Shown: positions 15,602-24,370 of the stretch, piece by piece
How positions within the stretch are numbered: position 1 is the first letter of the stretch
Layout of the letters: every line of letters starts with the position of its first letter
Program-made: the position numbers and the translations under genes
Assembly (NCBI GenBank): GCA_021286935.1
Contig: JAJTBI010000021.1
Coordinates: forward strand, 1 to 37,588
From: Geobacteraceae bacterium
Lineage (GTDB): Bacteria > Desulfobacterota > Desulfuromonadia > Geobacterales > Pseudopelobacteraceae
Direction of reading: 5' to 3'
DNA: 37,588 nt
Notes under the pieces: generated by a model
The model's input: only the letters and a program-made list of their open reading frames with translations
What the model was told of the DNA's origin: nothing
Databases searched by the model: none

Positions 15602-16429
15602 CTATTTCTTATAACCAAAACCGCCTGGAAAGTGGACGGTCTTGAATTTGTCGTTTACGCCGTGAAGGGATTCGGACTGACCAACAAAGAAGTATCCGTA
15701 GGGCTGCAGGTTATTATAGAAGTGCTGCACAACCTTTGATTTGGAAGCAAGGTCAAAATAGATCAGAACGTTGGCGCAGAAGATGAAATCAAAGCTCTTC
15801 ATGAAGACCATCTTGGTGTCATCATAGAGGTTCATCTTGTTGAAGGTGACAAATTTTTTGACATCCGGTGAGAGGATGAACTTGCCGGCATCTTCCTTAA
15901 AGTACTTTTTCTTGTACAGATCCGGTACGTTACGGACTGAATAGGCGTTATAAATCCCTTCTTTGGCCTGGGCAACCACGGTTTCATTGATATCGGTGCC
16001 GATGATCTCAATGATCCAGTCCTTGAGGATGGTGGCCCGCTTTTCAAGCAGGATCATGGCCAGGGTATAGGCCTCTTCACCGGAAGAGGAGGCGGCAGAC
16101 CAGATCCTTAACTTGCGGAATCCCATTTTGCTTTTAGCTTCAACTATTTCGGGCAGAAACTTGGTCTCAATGGCATTCAGCTGGGGGACGCAGCGGAAAA
16201 AATAGGTCTCGTTGGTGGTGACCTCATCCAGTAGAAAGCGTAGCTCTTCACCACCACGGGGAGATTTGAGCAGGCCGTAATAGTCCATGGCGGTCTTGGT
16301 GCCAGTGGCCTCCATCCGCTTGGTAAGACGGCTTTCAAGAAAATATTTTTTAGTGGTGTGGAAGTACATCCCGCACAGGTTGTAAATAAAATCACGTAGT
16401 AATTCAAAATCTTTGTCAGATATGGCCAC
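15602..16429 (-). CDS. cheR: Chemoreceptor methyltransferase CheR
   Basis: Uses S-adenosylmethionine to methylate glutamates of chemoreceptors, opposing CheB. The N-terminal helical domain (about 1-75) begins SDKDFELLRDFIYNLCGMYF. The SAM domain shows TTNETYFFR, the glycine-containing motif IWSAASSSGEEAYTLAM (the common GCSTGEE appears as AASSSGEE), IGTDINETVVAQA and the NVLIYFD motif. The C-terminal FFVGQSESLHGV is also characteristic. Length 275. The start is GTG with AGGGA upstream. Located 33 bases after cheA in the operon. Confidence 0.96.
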   Translation of the reverse strand: MAISDKDFELLRDFIYNLCGMYFHTTKKYFLESRLTKRMEATGTKTAMDYYGLLKSPRGGEELRFLLDEVTTNETYFFRCVPQLNAIETKFLPEIVEAKSKMGFRKLRIWSAASSSGEEAYTLAMILLEKRATILKDWIIEIIGTDINETVVAQAKEGIYNAYSVRNVPDLYKKKYFKEDAGKFILSPDVKKFVTFNKMNLYDDTKMVFMKSFDFIFCANVLIYFDLASKSKVVQHFYNNLQPYGYFFVGQSESLHGVNDKFKTVHFPGGFGYKK

Positions 16430-16462
16430 GTTGTGTCCCTCTCTCGTGTTTAGCTGATCCGT

Positions 16463-18292
16463 TTAGCGCCCGCCTGATGCCCCTTCACCACCGTCAACCA
16501 TACCGACCGGGTCTACAATTAATGCCACCCGTCCATCGCCCAGGATGGTTGAGCCGGCAATGCCGGTGACGTTAGCCAGGTACTTGCCCAGTGATTTGAT
16601 AGCTACTTCCTGCTGGCCCACCAGGCGGGTTACCACCAGACCAACCCGCTTGTCGGCAGAACCGATCACCACGATGTAACAGAAGTTGTCCTGATCATGA
16701 CAACGTCTGACGTTAAAGACCTGTTCCAGGCGTACCAGTGGTAGCACCATGTCACGCAGTTTCAGTACTTCCTGGCCGCCAATCACATGAAATTCACGTT
16801 GGTCAACCCGCAGGGTTTCAAGCACCGAGGCCAGCGGGATTGAGTAGATCTCGCCCTCAACCTCAACCAGTAGAGATTGAATGATGGCCAGGGTCAGGGG
16901 CAGGCGCAGGATAAATTCCGATCCCATCCCTTTTTCACTCTTGATTTCGATCAGACCGTTCAGCTTTTTGATGTTGGTCTTGACCACATCCATACCGACA
17001 CCACGTCCCGACAGGTCGGATGCCTTGTCTTTGGTTGAAAAACCCGGCAGGAAGATCAGGTCAAACATCTCGCGCTGGCTCATGGCAGCCAGCTGGTCTT
17101 CGGTGATCAGCCCTTTTTCAATCGCCTTGCGTCCGACCCGTTCCGTGTCAATGCCGCGACCATCATCCTTGATGCTGATAATGATGGAGTTGCCTTCGTG
17201 GACTGCAGCAAGCACCAGGGTGCCGGTGCGCGGTTTGCCGGCCGCCATCCGTTCGTCCGGTGTTTCCAGGCCGTGGTCCATGGCGTTACGGATCAGGTGG
17301 ATCAGCGGATCGCCGATTTCATCAACAACAGAGCGGTCAAGTTCGGTCTCTTCACCGAAGATCTGCAGGTCAACCTCTTTGCCAAGATCGCGTGCCAAAG
17401 AACGTACAATCCGGGGGAACTTTTTGAAGACTTTTTCCACCGGGATCATTCGCATCTTAAGGACCTGCATCTGCAGTTCCGAAGTGACAAAACTCATCCG
17501 CTTGGCCAGTTTGCCAAACTCTTCACTGAACAGGATATGGTCCGAGGTGCCACCCTGCAGGTCCTGGTTGAGCTGGATCATCCGGTTGCGCTCAAGTACC
17601 AGTTCCCCCACCTGATTCATCAAGTCGTCAAGACGCTTGACATCAACCCGGACCGTGGTGTTATCGGAAAGGTCGTCGCCGCCTTTTTCTCCGCCTTTGG
17701 GTGGGGCCGGTTTTTTTGCCGCTTCCGGGGCCGGGCGGGGGGCGGCAGGGGGCATGGCCGCCGCAGGAGCTGCTTCCGGGGCTGTCTTCTCTTCAGCCTG
17801 CGGGGGTGTTGTTTCAGAGGTTGTAGGGGCTGCATCAGGTGCAGCAGTTGCCGGAGCGTCTGCTACCGGTTGAGCTGGAGACGGAGTGGGAGCAGCTGGC
17901 TGCTCGGTAAGCAGCGGGATCAATTTGTTGATGGTTTCATCGATCTCACGATCAACAATTTCTCCACCTTTAATATCTGCCACCAGTGTTTTAACCAGGT
18001 CTGTGGCTTCAAGCACCACGTCCATGATCTCTGAAGTCAGCTGCAGTTCACCTTTACGGAGGCGATTCAGCACATCTTCGGTTTTATGGGTGACCCGCAC
18101 CAGAAGATCAAAGCCTAGAAAGCTGGAAGCACCTTTAACCGTATGGATAGAACGGAAGATCCGGTTCATCAGCTCCGGATCATCAGAAGCCTTTTCCAGG
18201 GCAATCAGGTCATCGTCCAGCTTCTCCAGAAGCTCAGTCGTCTCTGCCAGAAATCCTTCAAGAAGTTCCTGGTCTTCGCAATCAATGGGCAT
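16463..18292 (-). CDS. cheA: Chemotaxis histidine kinase CheA
   Basis: Cytoplasmic kinase of the chemosensory array. Residues 1-110 form the Hpt (P1) domain with phosphorylated His50 in SIHTVKGASSFLGF. A long Pro/Ala-rich linker (about 135-210) follows, with no recognisable P2 CheY-binding domain. Then the dimerization domain (VDVKRLDDLMNQVGELVLER), the ATPase with N-box HLIRNAMDHG, G1 DDGRGID and G2 GRGVGMDVVK, and a CheW-like P5 domain to residue 609. An ATG at 18307 is possible, but the ATG at 18292 has GAGG 6 bases upstream. It lies 51 bases after cheW. Without P2, phosphotransfer to CheB or to an off-locus CheY would rely on the kinase core. Confidence 0.96.
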   Translation of the reverse strand: MPIDCEDQELLEGFLAETTELLEKLDDDLIALEKASDDPELMNRIFRSIHTVKGASSFLGFDLLVRVTHKTEDVLNRLRKGELQLTSEIMDVVLEATDLVKTLVADIKGGEIVDREIDETINKLIPLLTEQPAAPTPSPAQPVADAPATAAPDAAPTTSETTPPQAEEKTAPEAAPAAAMPPAAPRPAPEAAKKPAPPKGGEKGGDDLSDNTTVRVDVKRLDDLMNQVGELVLERNRMIQLNQDLQGGTSDHILFSEEFGKLAKRMSFVTSELQMQVLKMRMIPVEKVFKKFPRIVRSLARDLGKEVDLQIFGEETELDRSVVDEIGDPLIHLIRNAMDHGLETPDERMAAGKPRTGTLVLAAVHEGNSIIISIKDDGRGIDTERVGRKAIEKGLITEDQLAAMSQREMFDLIFLPGFSTKDKASDLSGRGVGMDVVKTNIKKLNGLIEIKSEKGMGSEFILRLPLTLAIIQSLLVEVEGEIYSIPLASVLETLRVDQREFHVIGGQEVLKLRDMVLPLVRLEQVFNVRRCHDQDNFCYIVVIGSADKRVGLVVTRLVGQQEVAIKSLGKYLANVTGIAGSTILGDGRVALIVDPVGMVDGGEGASGGR

Positions 18293-18343
18293 TGCACACC
18301 TCGCCATACTGAGATGGAAGTGAAAGGAAACAGCGCATAGAGT

Positions 18344-18850
18344 TTACAGATTACCAAAAAGTTGACGTTCGTCCTGAGAGAACATCTTTTGCAGATCAAG
18401 CAGAACCAGCAGACGCTCGGCCTGATTGATCACACCGGCAATACACTCTTGGTCAATGCCACTGGTTACAACGGCAGGAGATGGCTGAATCTCGCTGCTG
18501 GATATACGTATGACCTCTGAAACCGCATCAACAATAAAGCCCATCAGTTCGCCTTCGACATCCATGACCATAATACGGGTTTGTTTGTCATATTCCACTT
18601 CAATCAGCCCAAAGCGGCGACGCATATTGATGATTGGAATAACCTTGCCACGCAGGTTGATTACCCCCTCAACATAGTGCGGGGTGTTGGGGACACGGGT
18701 TATGCTAGGCATTCTTATGATTTCGCGTACTTTAAGGACATCTACACCGTATTCTTCGTTGTCCAGGCTGAAGCTGACCAGTTGAATCAGTTCACCATGA
18801 TCACCAGTACGTGCCTCGTTGGCATTCATCGGCACCAGGGCATTGGACAT
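18344..18850 (-). CDS. cheW: Chemotaxis coupling protein CheW
   Basis: Adaptor linking chemoreceptors to CheA. A single CheW domain (about residues 18-160) with LIQLVSFSLDNEEYGVDVLKV, then IIRMPSITRVPNTPHYVEG and VINLRGKVIPIINMRRRFG, which are signature sequences of the family. Length 168 with a clear AAGGAGG site before the ATG. First gene of the minus-strand che operon; its upstream region (18851-19140) also carries the promoter of the divergent sigma-54 regulator. No receptor gene and no cheY lie in this cluster. Confidence 0.96.
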   Translation of the reverse strand: MSNALVPMNANEARTGDHGELIQLVSFSLDNEEYGVDVLKVREIIRMPSITRVPNTPHYVEGVINLRGKVIPIINMRRRFGLIEVEYDKQTRIMVMDVEGELMGFIVDAVSEVIRISSSEIQPSPAVVTSGIDQECIAGVINQAERLLVLLDLQKMFSQDERQLFGNL

Positions 18851-19061
18851 GGAAACCTCCTTCAGGTTAAGGCGTTATCAGTATTGATGTAATTGAGCAT
18901 GTAAAGTCTGGTACGGTGCCAGCTGTATCAGGATACGGCTAGAATGCCTGTATATGTACCATGCAAGCGATACCTGCGCAAGTAGATGGCGCAGTGAAAC
19001 TGATTTTGTTGAGAGAATCTATGATTATAAAATGCTCATGTTTTTGGGGAGGGTCAGATAA

Positions 19062-19090
19062 TTGACATTGGGGTGGATGCGTCTTATACT
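19062..19090 (+). promoter_or_regulatory. Strong predicted sigma-70 promoter for the sigma-54 activator gene
   Basis: Consensus TTGACA (19062-19067), exactly 17 bases, then TATACT (19085-19090, 5 of 6). Predicted start near 19097, 44 bases before the ATG at 19141. The remainder of the 290-base gap to cheW holds a short inverted repeat (18974-18994) but no -24/-12 element that I could find. Confidence 0.75.
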
Positions 19091-19140
19091 TTGCTGAAAT
19101 GCTACCTAAAAGCAGGTGTTGTGTATTGTAAGAGGTCGTT

Positions 19141-20541
19141 ATGCTTCCTAAAAGTTCGTTCTGTGTTCTTGATGATGATCGTAAAACCCGTGATCTGGTG
19201 TCAGCGTTTCTGACATATAAAGGCTATGAAACAGCCGTGTTTGATGTTGATGTGGATGTTTTTGACACTACCCTTGCGCGCTGTCCGAGGATTCTGGTGG
19301 CAGACCAATTGTCACTGTTTGCCTGGTCAAGTGACGCTTTTCAACGAATCTGGCAGGTTGACCCTGAACTGGTGGCAATTGTGTATGGACAGGCAGATGC
19401 AGCGCGTACGTTGCCCCATGATGAGCGGCTGATCTTTTTGCCCAAGCCGCTGAATCTGGATGAGCTTGAAAGCGTAGTGATGCGGGCTCTGGAATATCAG
19501 GCCATGAAAGTTCGGGTCCCAGAACAGCCAATTGATGAATACCCCCATTTCCTCTGTTCTACCATCATTGGTAGAAGTCGTCAGATGCTTAATCTGTTTG
19601 AAATGATTGAAAAGGTTTCTGAGTCCAGTGCAACGGTACTGATTCAGGGTGAATCAGGAACCGGCAAGGAACTTGCAGCACGTGCAATACACCAACTCTC
19701 AGACAGAAGTGGCAGAAATTTTGTGCCGGTCAACTGTGCTGCTATTCCTGATGATCTCCTGGAGAGCGAGCTGTTTGGGCATGTGAAAGGCTCATTTACC
19801 GGTGCCTATGCCAACCGGATCGGTCGGTTTGAAATGGCTGACAAGGGAACGCTGTTTCTGGATGAAATTGGCGACATGAAGGCAACCTTGCAGGTCAAGC
19901 TGCTGCGGGTGCTGCAGGCAAAGGAGTTTGAACCGGTCGGGTCAACCCGCTCTCAGAAGGTGGATGTGCGGATTATTGCTGCATCCAACAAGAATCTGGA
20001 TGAACAGGTGGCCACCCGTGATTTCAGGGAAGATCTCTACTATCGGCTTTCGGTGATTCCGATTACTATTCCTCCTCTACGGGACCGGCGAGAAGATATT
20101 CCGCTCTTGATCAACCATTTTCAGGGGCAGTTCAATCGTGATCGACGGCGTCTGGTAAAAGGGTTTACCCGTGAGGCCCTTGAGATGCTTTGTAACTATG
20201 ACTGGCCCGGTAATGTGCGGGAGCTTGAGAACCTGGTGGAACGGATGATCACCATGAAGGAGAGTGGGTTTATTACGGTGGATGATCTGCCTGAAAAGTA
20301 TCTGACACCACGCACGGTTGTACAGCAACCCGGGGCAGTACCGGCTGCCGTCAGTACGGCTAAAGAGCTGCCACCGGAAGGTATCTGTCTGAACAGTGCC
20401 GTTGATGCCTTTGAAAACGGCCTGATTATGCAGGCCCTGCAGCGGACTGGCGGTAACAAAAAAGAAGCTGCAACCCTCCTGAACCTGAAGCGGACAACCC
20501 TGATTGAGAAGCTGAAAAAGAAAAACCTGCAGTTCCCCTGA
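19141..20541 (+). CDS. Sigma-54-dependent transcriptional activator, NtrC/FleQ type
   Basis: A 466-residue enhancer-binding protein. The N-terminal receiver-like domain keeps the acidic cluster D11-D13, a candidate phospho-Asp55 (ILVAD) and Lys102 (LPKP), but has Tyr82 where Ser/Thr is expected. The AAA+ domain has Walker A GESGTGKE (170-177), the sigma-54-contacting loop GSFTGA (217-222; usually GAFTGA) and Walker B TLFLDEIGD. The C-terminal Fis-type helix-turn-helix ends in LKRTTLIEKLKKKNL, which resembles flagellar master regulators of the FleQ/FlrA group more than NtrC. The ATG has a GAGG site 5 bases upstream. It is divergent from the che operon and upstream of a lytic transglycosylase, so motility or flagellar control is plausible; no sensor kinase is next to it. 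Confidence 0.92.
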   Translation: MLPKSSFCVLDDDRKTRDLVSAFLTYKGYETAVFDVDVDVFDTTLARCPRILVADQLSLFAWSSDAFQRIWQVDPELVAIVYGQADAARTLPHDERLIFLPKPLNLDELESVVMRALEYQAMKVRVPEQPIDEYPHFLCSTIIGRSRQMLNLFEMIEKVSESSATVLIQGESGTGKELAARAIHQLSDRSGRNFVPVNCAAIPDDLLESELFGHVKGSFTGAYANRIGRFEMADKGTLFLDEIGDMKATLQVKLLRVLQAKEFEPVGSTRSQKVDVRIIAASNKNLDEQVATRDFREDLYYRLSVIPITIPPLRDRREDIPLLINHFQGQFNRDRRRLVKGFTREALEMLCNYDWPGNVRELENLVERMITMKESGFITVDDLPEKYLTPRTVVQQPGAVPAAVSTAKELPPEGICLNSAVDAFENGLIMQALQRTGGNKKEAATLLNLKRTTLIEKLKKKNLQFP

Positions 20542-20555
20542 CCGGGGAGGTACGT

Positions 20556-21401
20556 ATGTCGATCAATGCAGCCCAGACCATGTCGTTATTACAGAGTATG
20601 CTGCGGGAGCAGTCCCGCCCGGCAGCTGAGCAGTCTGTAACCACAGTCTCGTCCCGCTTTTCAGATCGATTGGATGCCGTGATTGACCGCAGCATGGTGC
20701 CTGCAGAGGCATCACCCGAAACGGTACAAAATGCGGCAGAGCTGCTGCAGCTGACCACCTTGCGCAGCTCGCTGGAACTGCTGGCTGATCATCCCGATAC
20801 TGATGGTGGCATGGCACTGCCCATGGCAACTCTTCCCGCTTCTGGCTCACCCCAGGTCGCTTCACCGATCAATGCCTACCTTGCAAATCTTGCCAATGGC
20901 GAAACCCGTACAAGTCATCCTGCCAAGCAGCCACTGCCTGAGCTGGAAACCGAGCCCGGTCCCAAGGCCCCGGAGCAGGTGGAACGCCGTTCGTCCCGGT
21001 TGTCTGATGCCGCTCCCTCAGCCAATATTGAGCAGACCATAGCCAGGGCAGCCCAACGCTATGGTGTTGATGCCGGGCTGATCAAGGCGGTTATCAAGGC
21101 TGAGAGCAATTTTAATCCTCGCGCTGTCTCCCATGCCGGTGCCCAGGGGTTGATGCAGCTGATGCCGGCCACTGCGCGAGGGTTGGGAGTCAGTAACTCC
21201 TTTGATCCTGAACAGAATGTTATGGCCGGCACCCGGTTTTTAAAAGGACTGCTGGACAGGTATAACGGTGATCTTGATTCAGCCCTGGCAGCCTATAACT
21301 GGGGGCCAGGCAATGTGGATCGCAAACCTGACCGTCTCCCCCGTGAAACTCGTGAGTATCTGGTGAAGGTAAAACAGTATTACTCGGCATTTACTGCCTG
21401 A
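20556..21401 (+). CDS. Lytic transglycosylase (SLT domain)
   Basis: A 281-residue protein whose C-terminal half (about residues 160-275) is an SLT goose-lysozyme-like domain: IARAAQRYGVDAGLIKAVIKAES with catalytic Glu183, then GAQGLMQLMPATARGLG, the family signature, and AYNWGPGNVDR. The enzyme would cleave the MurNAc-GlcNAc bond to give 1,6-anhydro ends. The N-terminal 150 residues are low-complexity and polar, and no Sec signal peptide is visible, so export may be by another route, as for flagellar muramidases, or the true N-terminus is unusual. It follows the sigma-54 activator by 14 bases with GGGGAGG before the ATG, so it is probably cotranscribed; a flagellar rod-penetration role is possible. 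Confidence 0.9.
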   Translation: MSINAAQTMSLLQSMLREQSRPAAEQSVTTVSSRFSDRLDAVIDRSMVPAEASPETVQNAAELLQLTTLRSSLELLADHPDTDGGMALPMATLPASGSPQVASPINAYLANLANGETRTSHPAKQPLPELETEPGPKAPEQVERRSSRLSDAAPSANIEQTIARAAQRYGVDAGLIKAVIKAESNFNPRAVSHAGAQGLMQLMPATARGLGVSNSFDPEQNVMAGTRFLKGLLDRYNGDLDSALAAYNWGPGNVDRKPDRLPRETREYLVKVKQYYSAFTA

Positions 21402-21413
21402 TTGAGAGTCCCT

Positions 21414-22016
21414 ATGCAGTGTCTGACTTCCTTGCGCCATCTCTTCCATCTCATCTGCGTTATTATTGCTGTGATTGCGGTTCTGAAAAGTCATCAGGTG
21501 CAGGCCGACCTGTTTCAGTATACTGATAAGGATGGCACGGTGGTTATGGTGGATGATGAGGGCAAGATTCCATCCCAGTATCGTAAAAAGGTCAAGAACA
21601 GCCGTTCTTCCAGTGGCGGTGACCGTTATACCGGGGTTACGGTGCGGGGTAACAAGGTGTTGGTGCCGGTTACTCTCAGTTTCCGTAACGAAACCGTCCA
21701 GGCTCGTATGCTACTGGATACCGGTGCCAGTGTAACCACCATCTCGCCGCAATTGGCAAATCGTCTTGGCATCAGACCCGAGCATACCAGCCGGTCTGTA
21801 GGGCGGGTGGCGGATGGCAGCTTTATTACCGCCTATAATACGGTTGTTGACTATATGCAAGTCGGGCCGAAGACGAAACATAGCGTGGAAGTTGCTGTGT
21901 TGCCGATGAATGGCCCGACAATGGGGTTTGATGGTCTGCTGGGGATGAATTTTCTGGGTGATTTTCGCTATCATGTGAATCTGGGCAATCAGACCATCGA
22001 ATGGGTACAGAACTGA
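21414..22016 (+). CDS. DUF4124 plus retropepsin-like aspartic protease
   Basis: A 200-residue predicted periplasmic protein. A signal peptide or anchor (about 5-33, LFHLICVIIAVIAVLKSHQVQA) is followed by a DUF4124-like strand region (LFQYTDKDGTVVMVDD) and a retropepsin-like domain with catalytic Asp102 in LLDTGASVTTIS. The later hydrophobic Gly motif (GLLGMNFLG) completes the single-chain, probably dimeric, protease fold. The TIGR02281-type retropepsins of proteobacteria are mostly uncharacterised. It starts 12 bases after the transglycosylase stop; the earlier TTG at 21402 is less likely than the ATG at 21414. Its role with the neighbouring transglycosylase is unknown. Confidence 0.87.
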   Translation: MQCLTSLRHLFHLICVIIAVIAVLKSHQVQADLFQYTDKDGTVVMVDDEGKIPSQYRKKVKNSRSSSGGDRYTGVTVRGNKVLVPVTLSFRNETVQARMLLDTGASVTTISPQLANRLGIRPEHTSRSVGRVADGSFITAYNTVVDYMQVGPKTKHSVEVAVLPMNGPTMGFDGLLGMNFLGDFRYHVNLGNQTIEWVQN

Positions 22017-22026
22017 TAGGAAAAAA

Positions 22027-24303
22027 CTAGAGTAAGTCCACCGGGTCAATATCAATCGCCTCCCTGATGGTTACGGGCAGAGATTGCTCCCTGCGGTAGG
22101 CGGTTAACAGGCGTCGCAGTGCTGCCCGGCTGGCATCCTTAAGCAGGATCTGCTGGCGGAAACGTCCCCGCAAGCGGTAGAGTGGCGCCGGTGCCGGTCC
22201 CAGAATTTCAACCCGCAGTCCCAGCCTGCCTTTGATGTTGTGCAATGCTGCCGCTGCCTGACCAGCTGCCGTTGTCAGGCTTGTTTCACTGGTGGCCGAA
22301 AGTTTGATTGCTGCCAGAAAGCCAAAAGGCGGATAGTTCAGCTCCTGTCGAAACAGCAGTTCCTCCTGATAGAATCGTTCAAAATCATGCTCTGCAGCGT
22401 AGACAATCCCGTAGTGGTCCGGCGTCATGGCCTGCAGCAGTACCCGTCCCGGTAGCTCTCCCCGGCCAGCCCGTCCAATCACCTGTGAAAGTACCTGAAA
22501 GGTTCGTTCGGTTGCCCTGAAGTCCGGCAGATAGAGGCTGCCTTCTGCCTGGAGCACACCAACCAGCGTGACACCGGGGAAATCGTGTCCCTTGGCAATC
22601 ATCTGGGTCCCCACCAGGATATCCACCTCACCACGTCCAACCTTGTCCAGTATCCGGGCATGTCCACCCTTGCCACTGGTGGTGTCACTATCCATCCGTG
22701 CAATCCGTGCATCCGGGAAGAGCTCCAGCAGTTCATGCTCAATCCGTTCCGTGCCGACTCCCATCTCTTTCAGTTCCAGCTCACCGCAGGCAGGGCAGAT
22801 GCAAGGGGCCGGCACCTGGTAGTCGCAGTAGTGGCAGAGGCTTTTCCTGCGCTGGCGATGATAGGTCAGGGAGACCGAACAGTTGGGACATTGCAGGTCA
22901 GCCCCGCAGGCAGGGCAGACCAGCCAACTGGCAAAGCCGCGTCGGTTCAGGAACAGCAGGCTTTGTTCACCCCGTTCCAGATTTTCTGTCAGTGCCTCGA
23001 TCAGTTGGGGCGACAGCGGTGATTCGGCAGTCATGCGGGTGTTGATGATACTGGTTGCTGGCAGCGGACGGTTAGCCACCCGTTCCGGCAGCGACAGGTA
23101 GCCCAGCTTTCCCTGCTGGGCGGCAAAGCGGGTGGTGATCAGTGGTGTGGCGGAACCAAGCAGTACCACGGCCTGCTCCTGCTGTCCCCGTACCAGGGCT
23201 AGGTCACGGGCATTGTAGCGCAGGCCATCGGACTGTTTAAAGGATGCCTCATGCTCTTCATCCACCACAATAATGCCGATCCGCTCCAACGGGGCAAAAA
23301 TGGCTGAGCGGGCGCCAATCACGATTCGTACCTCACCACGCCGGATCCGGCGCCACTCGTCGTAGCGTTCACCATCGGAAAGGGCGCTGTGCAGCACCGC
23401 GATGCCATCGGAAAAACGGGCACGAAAACGCTGCACCAGTTGGGGGGTCAGGGAGATTTCCGGTACCAGCACCAGGGCATTCCTGCCTGCGGCAAGGGCA
23501 TGGGCGATCCCCTGCAGATAGACTTCGGTCTTGCCGCTGCCGGTAACGCCATGCAGCAAAAACGGGGTAAAACAGCTGTTGTCCAGAGCGGTCAGGATGG
23601 TCGTCAGGGACTGTTGCTGATGTGAGGTTAACGGTTTTGGAGAATCTTTTGCGACGGTCAGGCCAGCAAACGGGTCGCGGTACACCTCCCGTTCGCTGGC
23701 CTGAACCAGCCCCAACTCCACCAGCCTCCGCAGGTTGGGGCTGCATTCACCGAAGCGTGCCTTAAGTTCTGCTGATGAAACCGGCCCGGACTGACCTAAA
23801 AAAGCGAGGATATCCAGCCCTTTGCCCCTGAGCTTGGTAGGGGCATCAACAGGCAGTGCGCTAAAGATACGCTCATGCCGGACTTTCTTGCCGCCACTCA
23901 CCGCTTCTCCATCAGCGCTGCTACGGCTTTGCAGATTGATGCCGGTGGGCAGGGCGGTCTTGAGCACCTCACCCAGGGGATGCAGGTAGTAGTTGGCAAT
24001 CCACTTGAAGAAGGTCAGTTCCGCATCAGTCCAGAGCGGTTCAGGGTCAAGTACATCCAGCAGGTCTTTAAGTTGCTGCCCCTCCGGGGGAGCGCTGAAG
24101 CGTAGTACATACGCCGTTACTTTGCGCCGGCCGAACGGGACAAAGACCCGTACCCCCGGTTGTATCCGGTTGGCAAGGCTGCCAGGTACCCGGTAGTGAA
24201 AGGTATTGTCCAGGGGAAGCGGGACAACAACTTCAACGGTGGTGGGCTGTTTGTCGGATGTAGTCTGATTTTGTTGAGTATGTCTGATCTCTGTGGTAGT
24301 CAC
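22027..24303 (-). CDS. priA: Primosomal protein N' (replication restart helicase PriA)
   Basis: DNA helicase that reloads the replisome at collapsed forks. After the N-terminal 3'-BD region (VEVVVPLPLDNTFHYRVP) and a winged-helix part, the helicase core has Walker A GVTGSGKTEVYL (about 253-264), DEEH (motif II) and the later helicase motifs GTQMIAKGHDFP and VIGRAGRG. Between them is the zinc-binding insert with paired CxxC motifs (CPAC, CPNC, CHYC, CPAC). Length 758 is normal. The start is GTG, 1 base short of overlapping the divergent gene's longest reading frame; no strong ribosome site is visible, so the exact N-terminus is uncertain. Confidence 0.96.
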   Translation of the reverse strand: MTTTEIRHTQQNQTTSDKQPTTVEVVVPLPLDNTFHYRVPGSLANRIQPGVRVFVPFGRRKVTAYVLRFSAPPEGQQLKDLLDVLDPEPLWTDAELTFFKWIANYYLHPLGEVLKTALPTGINLQSRSSADGEAVSGGKKVRHERIFSALPVDAPTKLRGKGLDILAFLGQSGPVSSAELKARFGECSPNLRRLVELGLVQASEREVYRDPFAGLTVAKDSPKPLTSHQQQSLTTILTALDNSCFTPFLLHGVTGSGKTEVYLQGIAHALAAGRNALVLVPEISLTPQLVQRFRARFSDGIAVLHSALSDGERYDEWRRIRRGEVRIVIGARSAIFAPLERIGIIVVDEEHEASFKQSDGLRYNARDLALVRGQQEQAVVLLGSATPLITTRFAAQQGKLGYLSLPERVANRPLPATSIINTRMTAESPLSPQLIEALTENLERGEQSLLFLNRRGFASWLVCPACGADLQCPNCSVSLTYHRQRRKSLCHYCDYQVPAPCICPACGELELKEMGVGTERIEHELLELFPDARIARMDSDTTSGKGGHARILDKVGRGEVDILVGTQMIAKGHDFPGVTLVGVLQAEGSLYLPDFRATERTFQVLSQVIGRAGRGELPGRVLLQAMTPDHYGIVYAAEHDFERFYQEELLFRQELNYPPFGFLAAIKLSATSETSLTTAAGQAAAALHNIKGRLGLRVEILGPAPAPLYRLRGRFRQQILLKDASRAALRRLLTAYRREQSLPVTIREAIDIDPVDLL

Positions 24304-24370
24304 GATGGTACGCAGTATCTTTCAGCCACGGCTTGGTGACAAGAGGAAAGTGGTGGGGGACCAGAAAACC

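Noticed and set aside
16881..18034. Frames of 244 and 278 residues antisense to cheA
   Set aside because: Shadows of the kinase, including its Pro/Ala linker, with low-complexity products.
18851..19140. Sigma-54 or sigma-28 promoter between cheW and the activator gene
   Set aside because: No acceptable TGGCAC-N5-TTGC or TAAA-N15-GCCGATAA match on either strand; only a sigma-70 promoter on the plus strand stands out.
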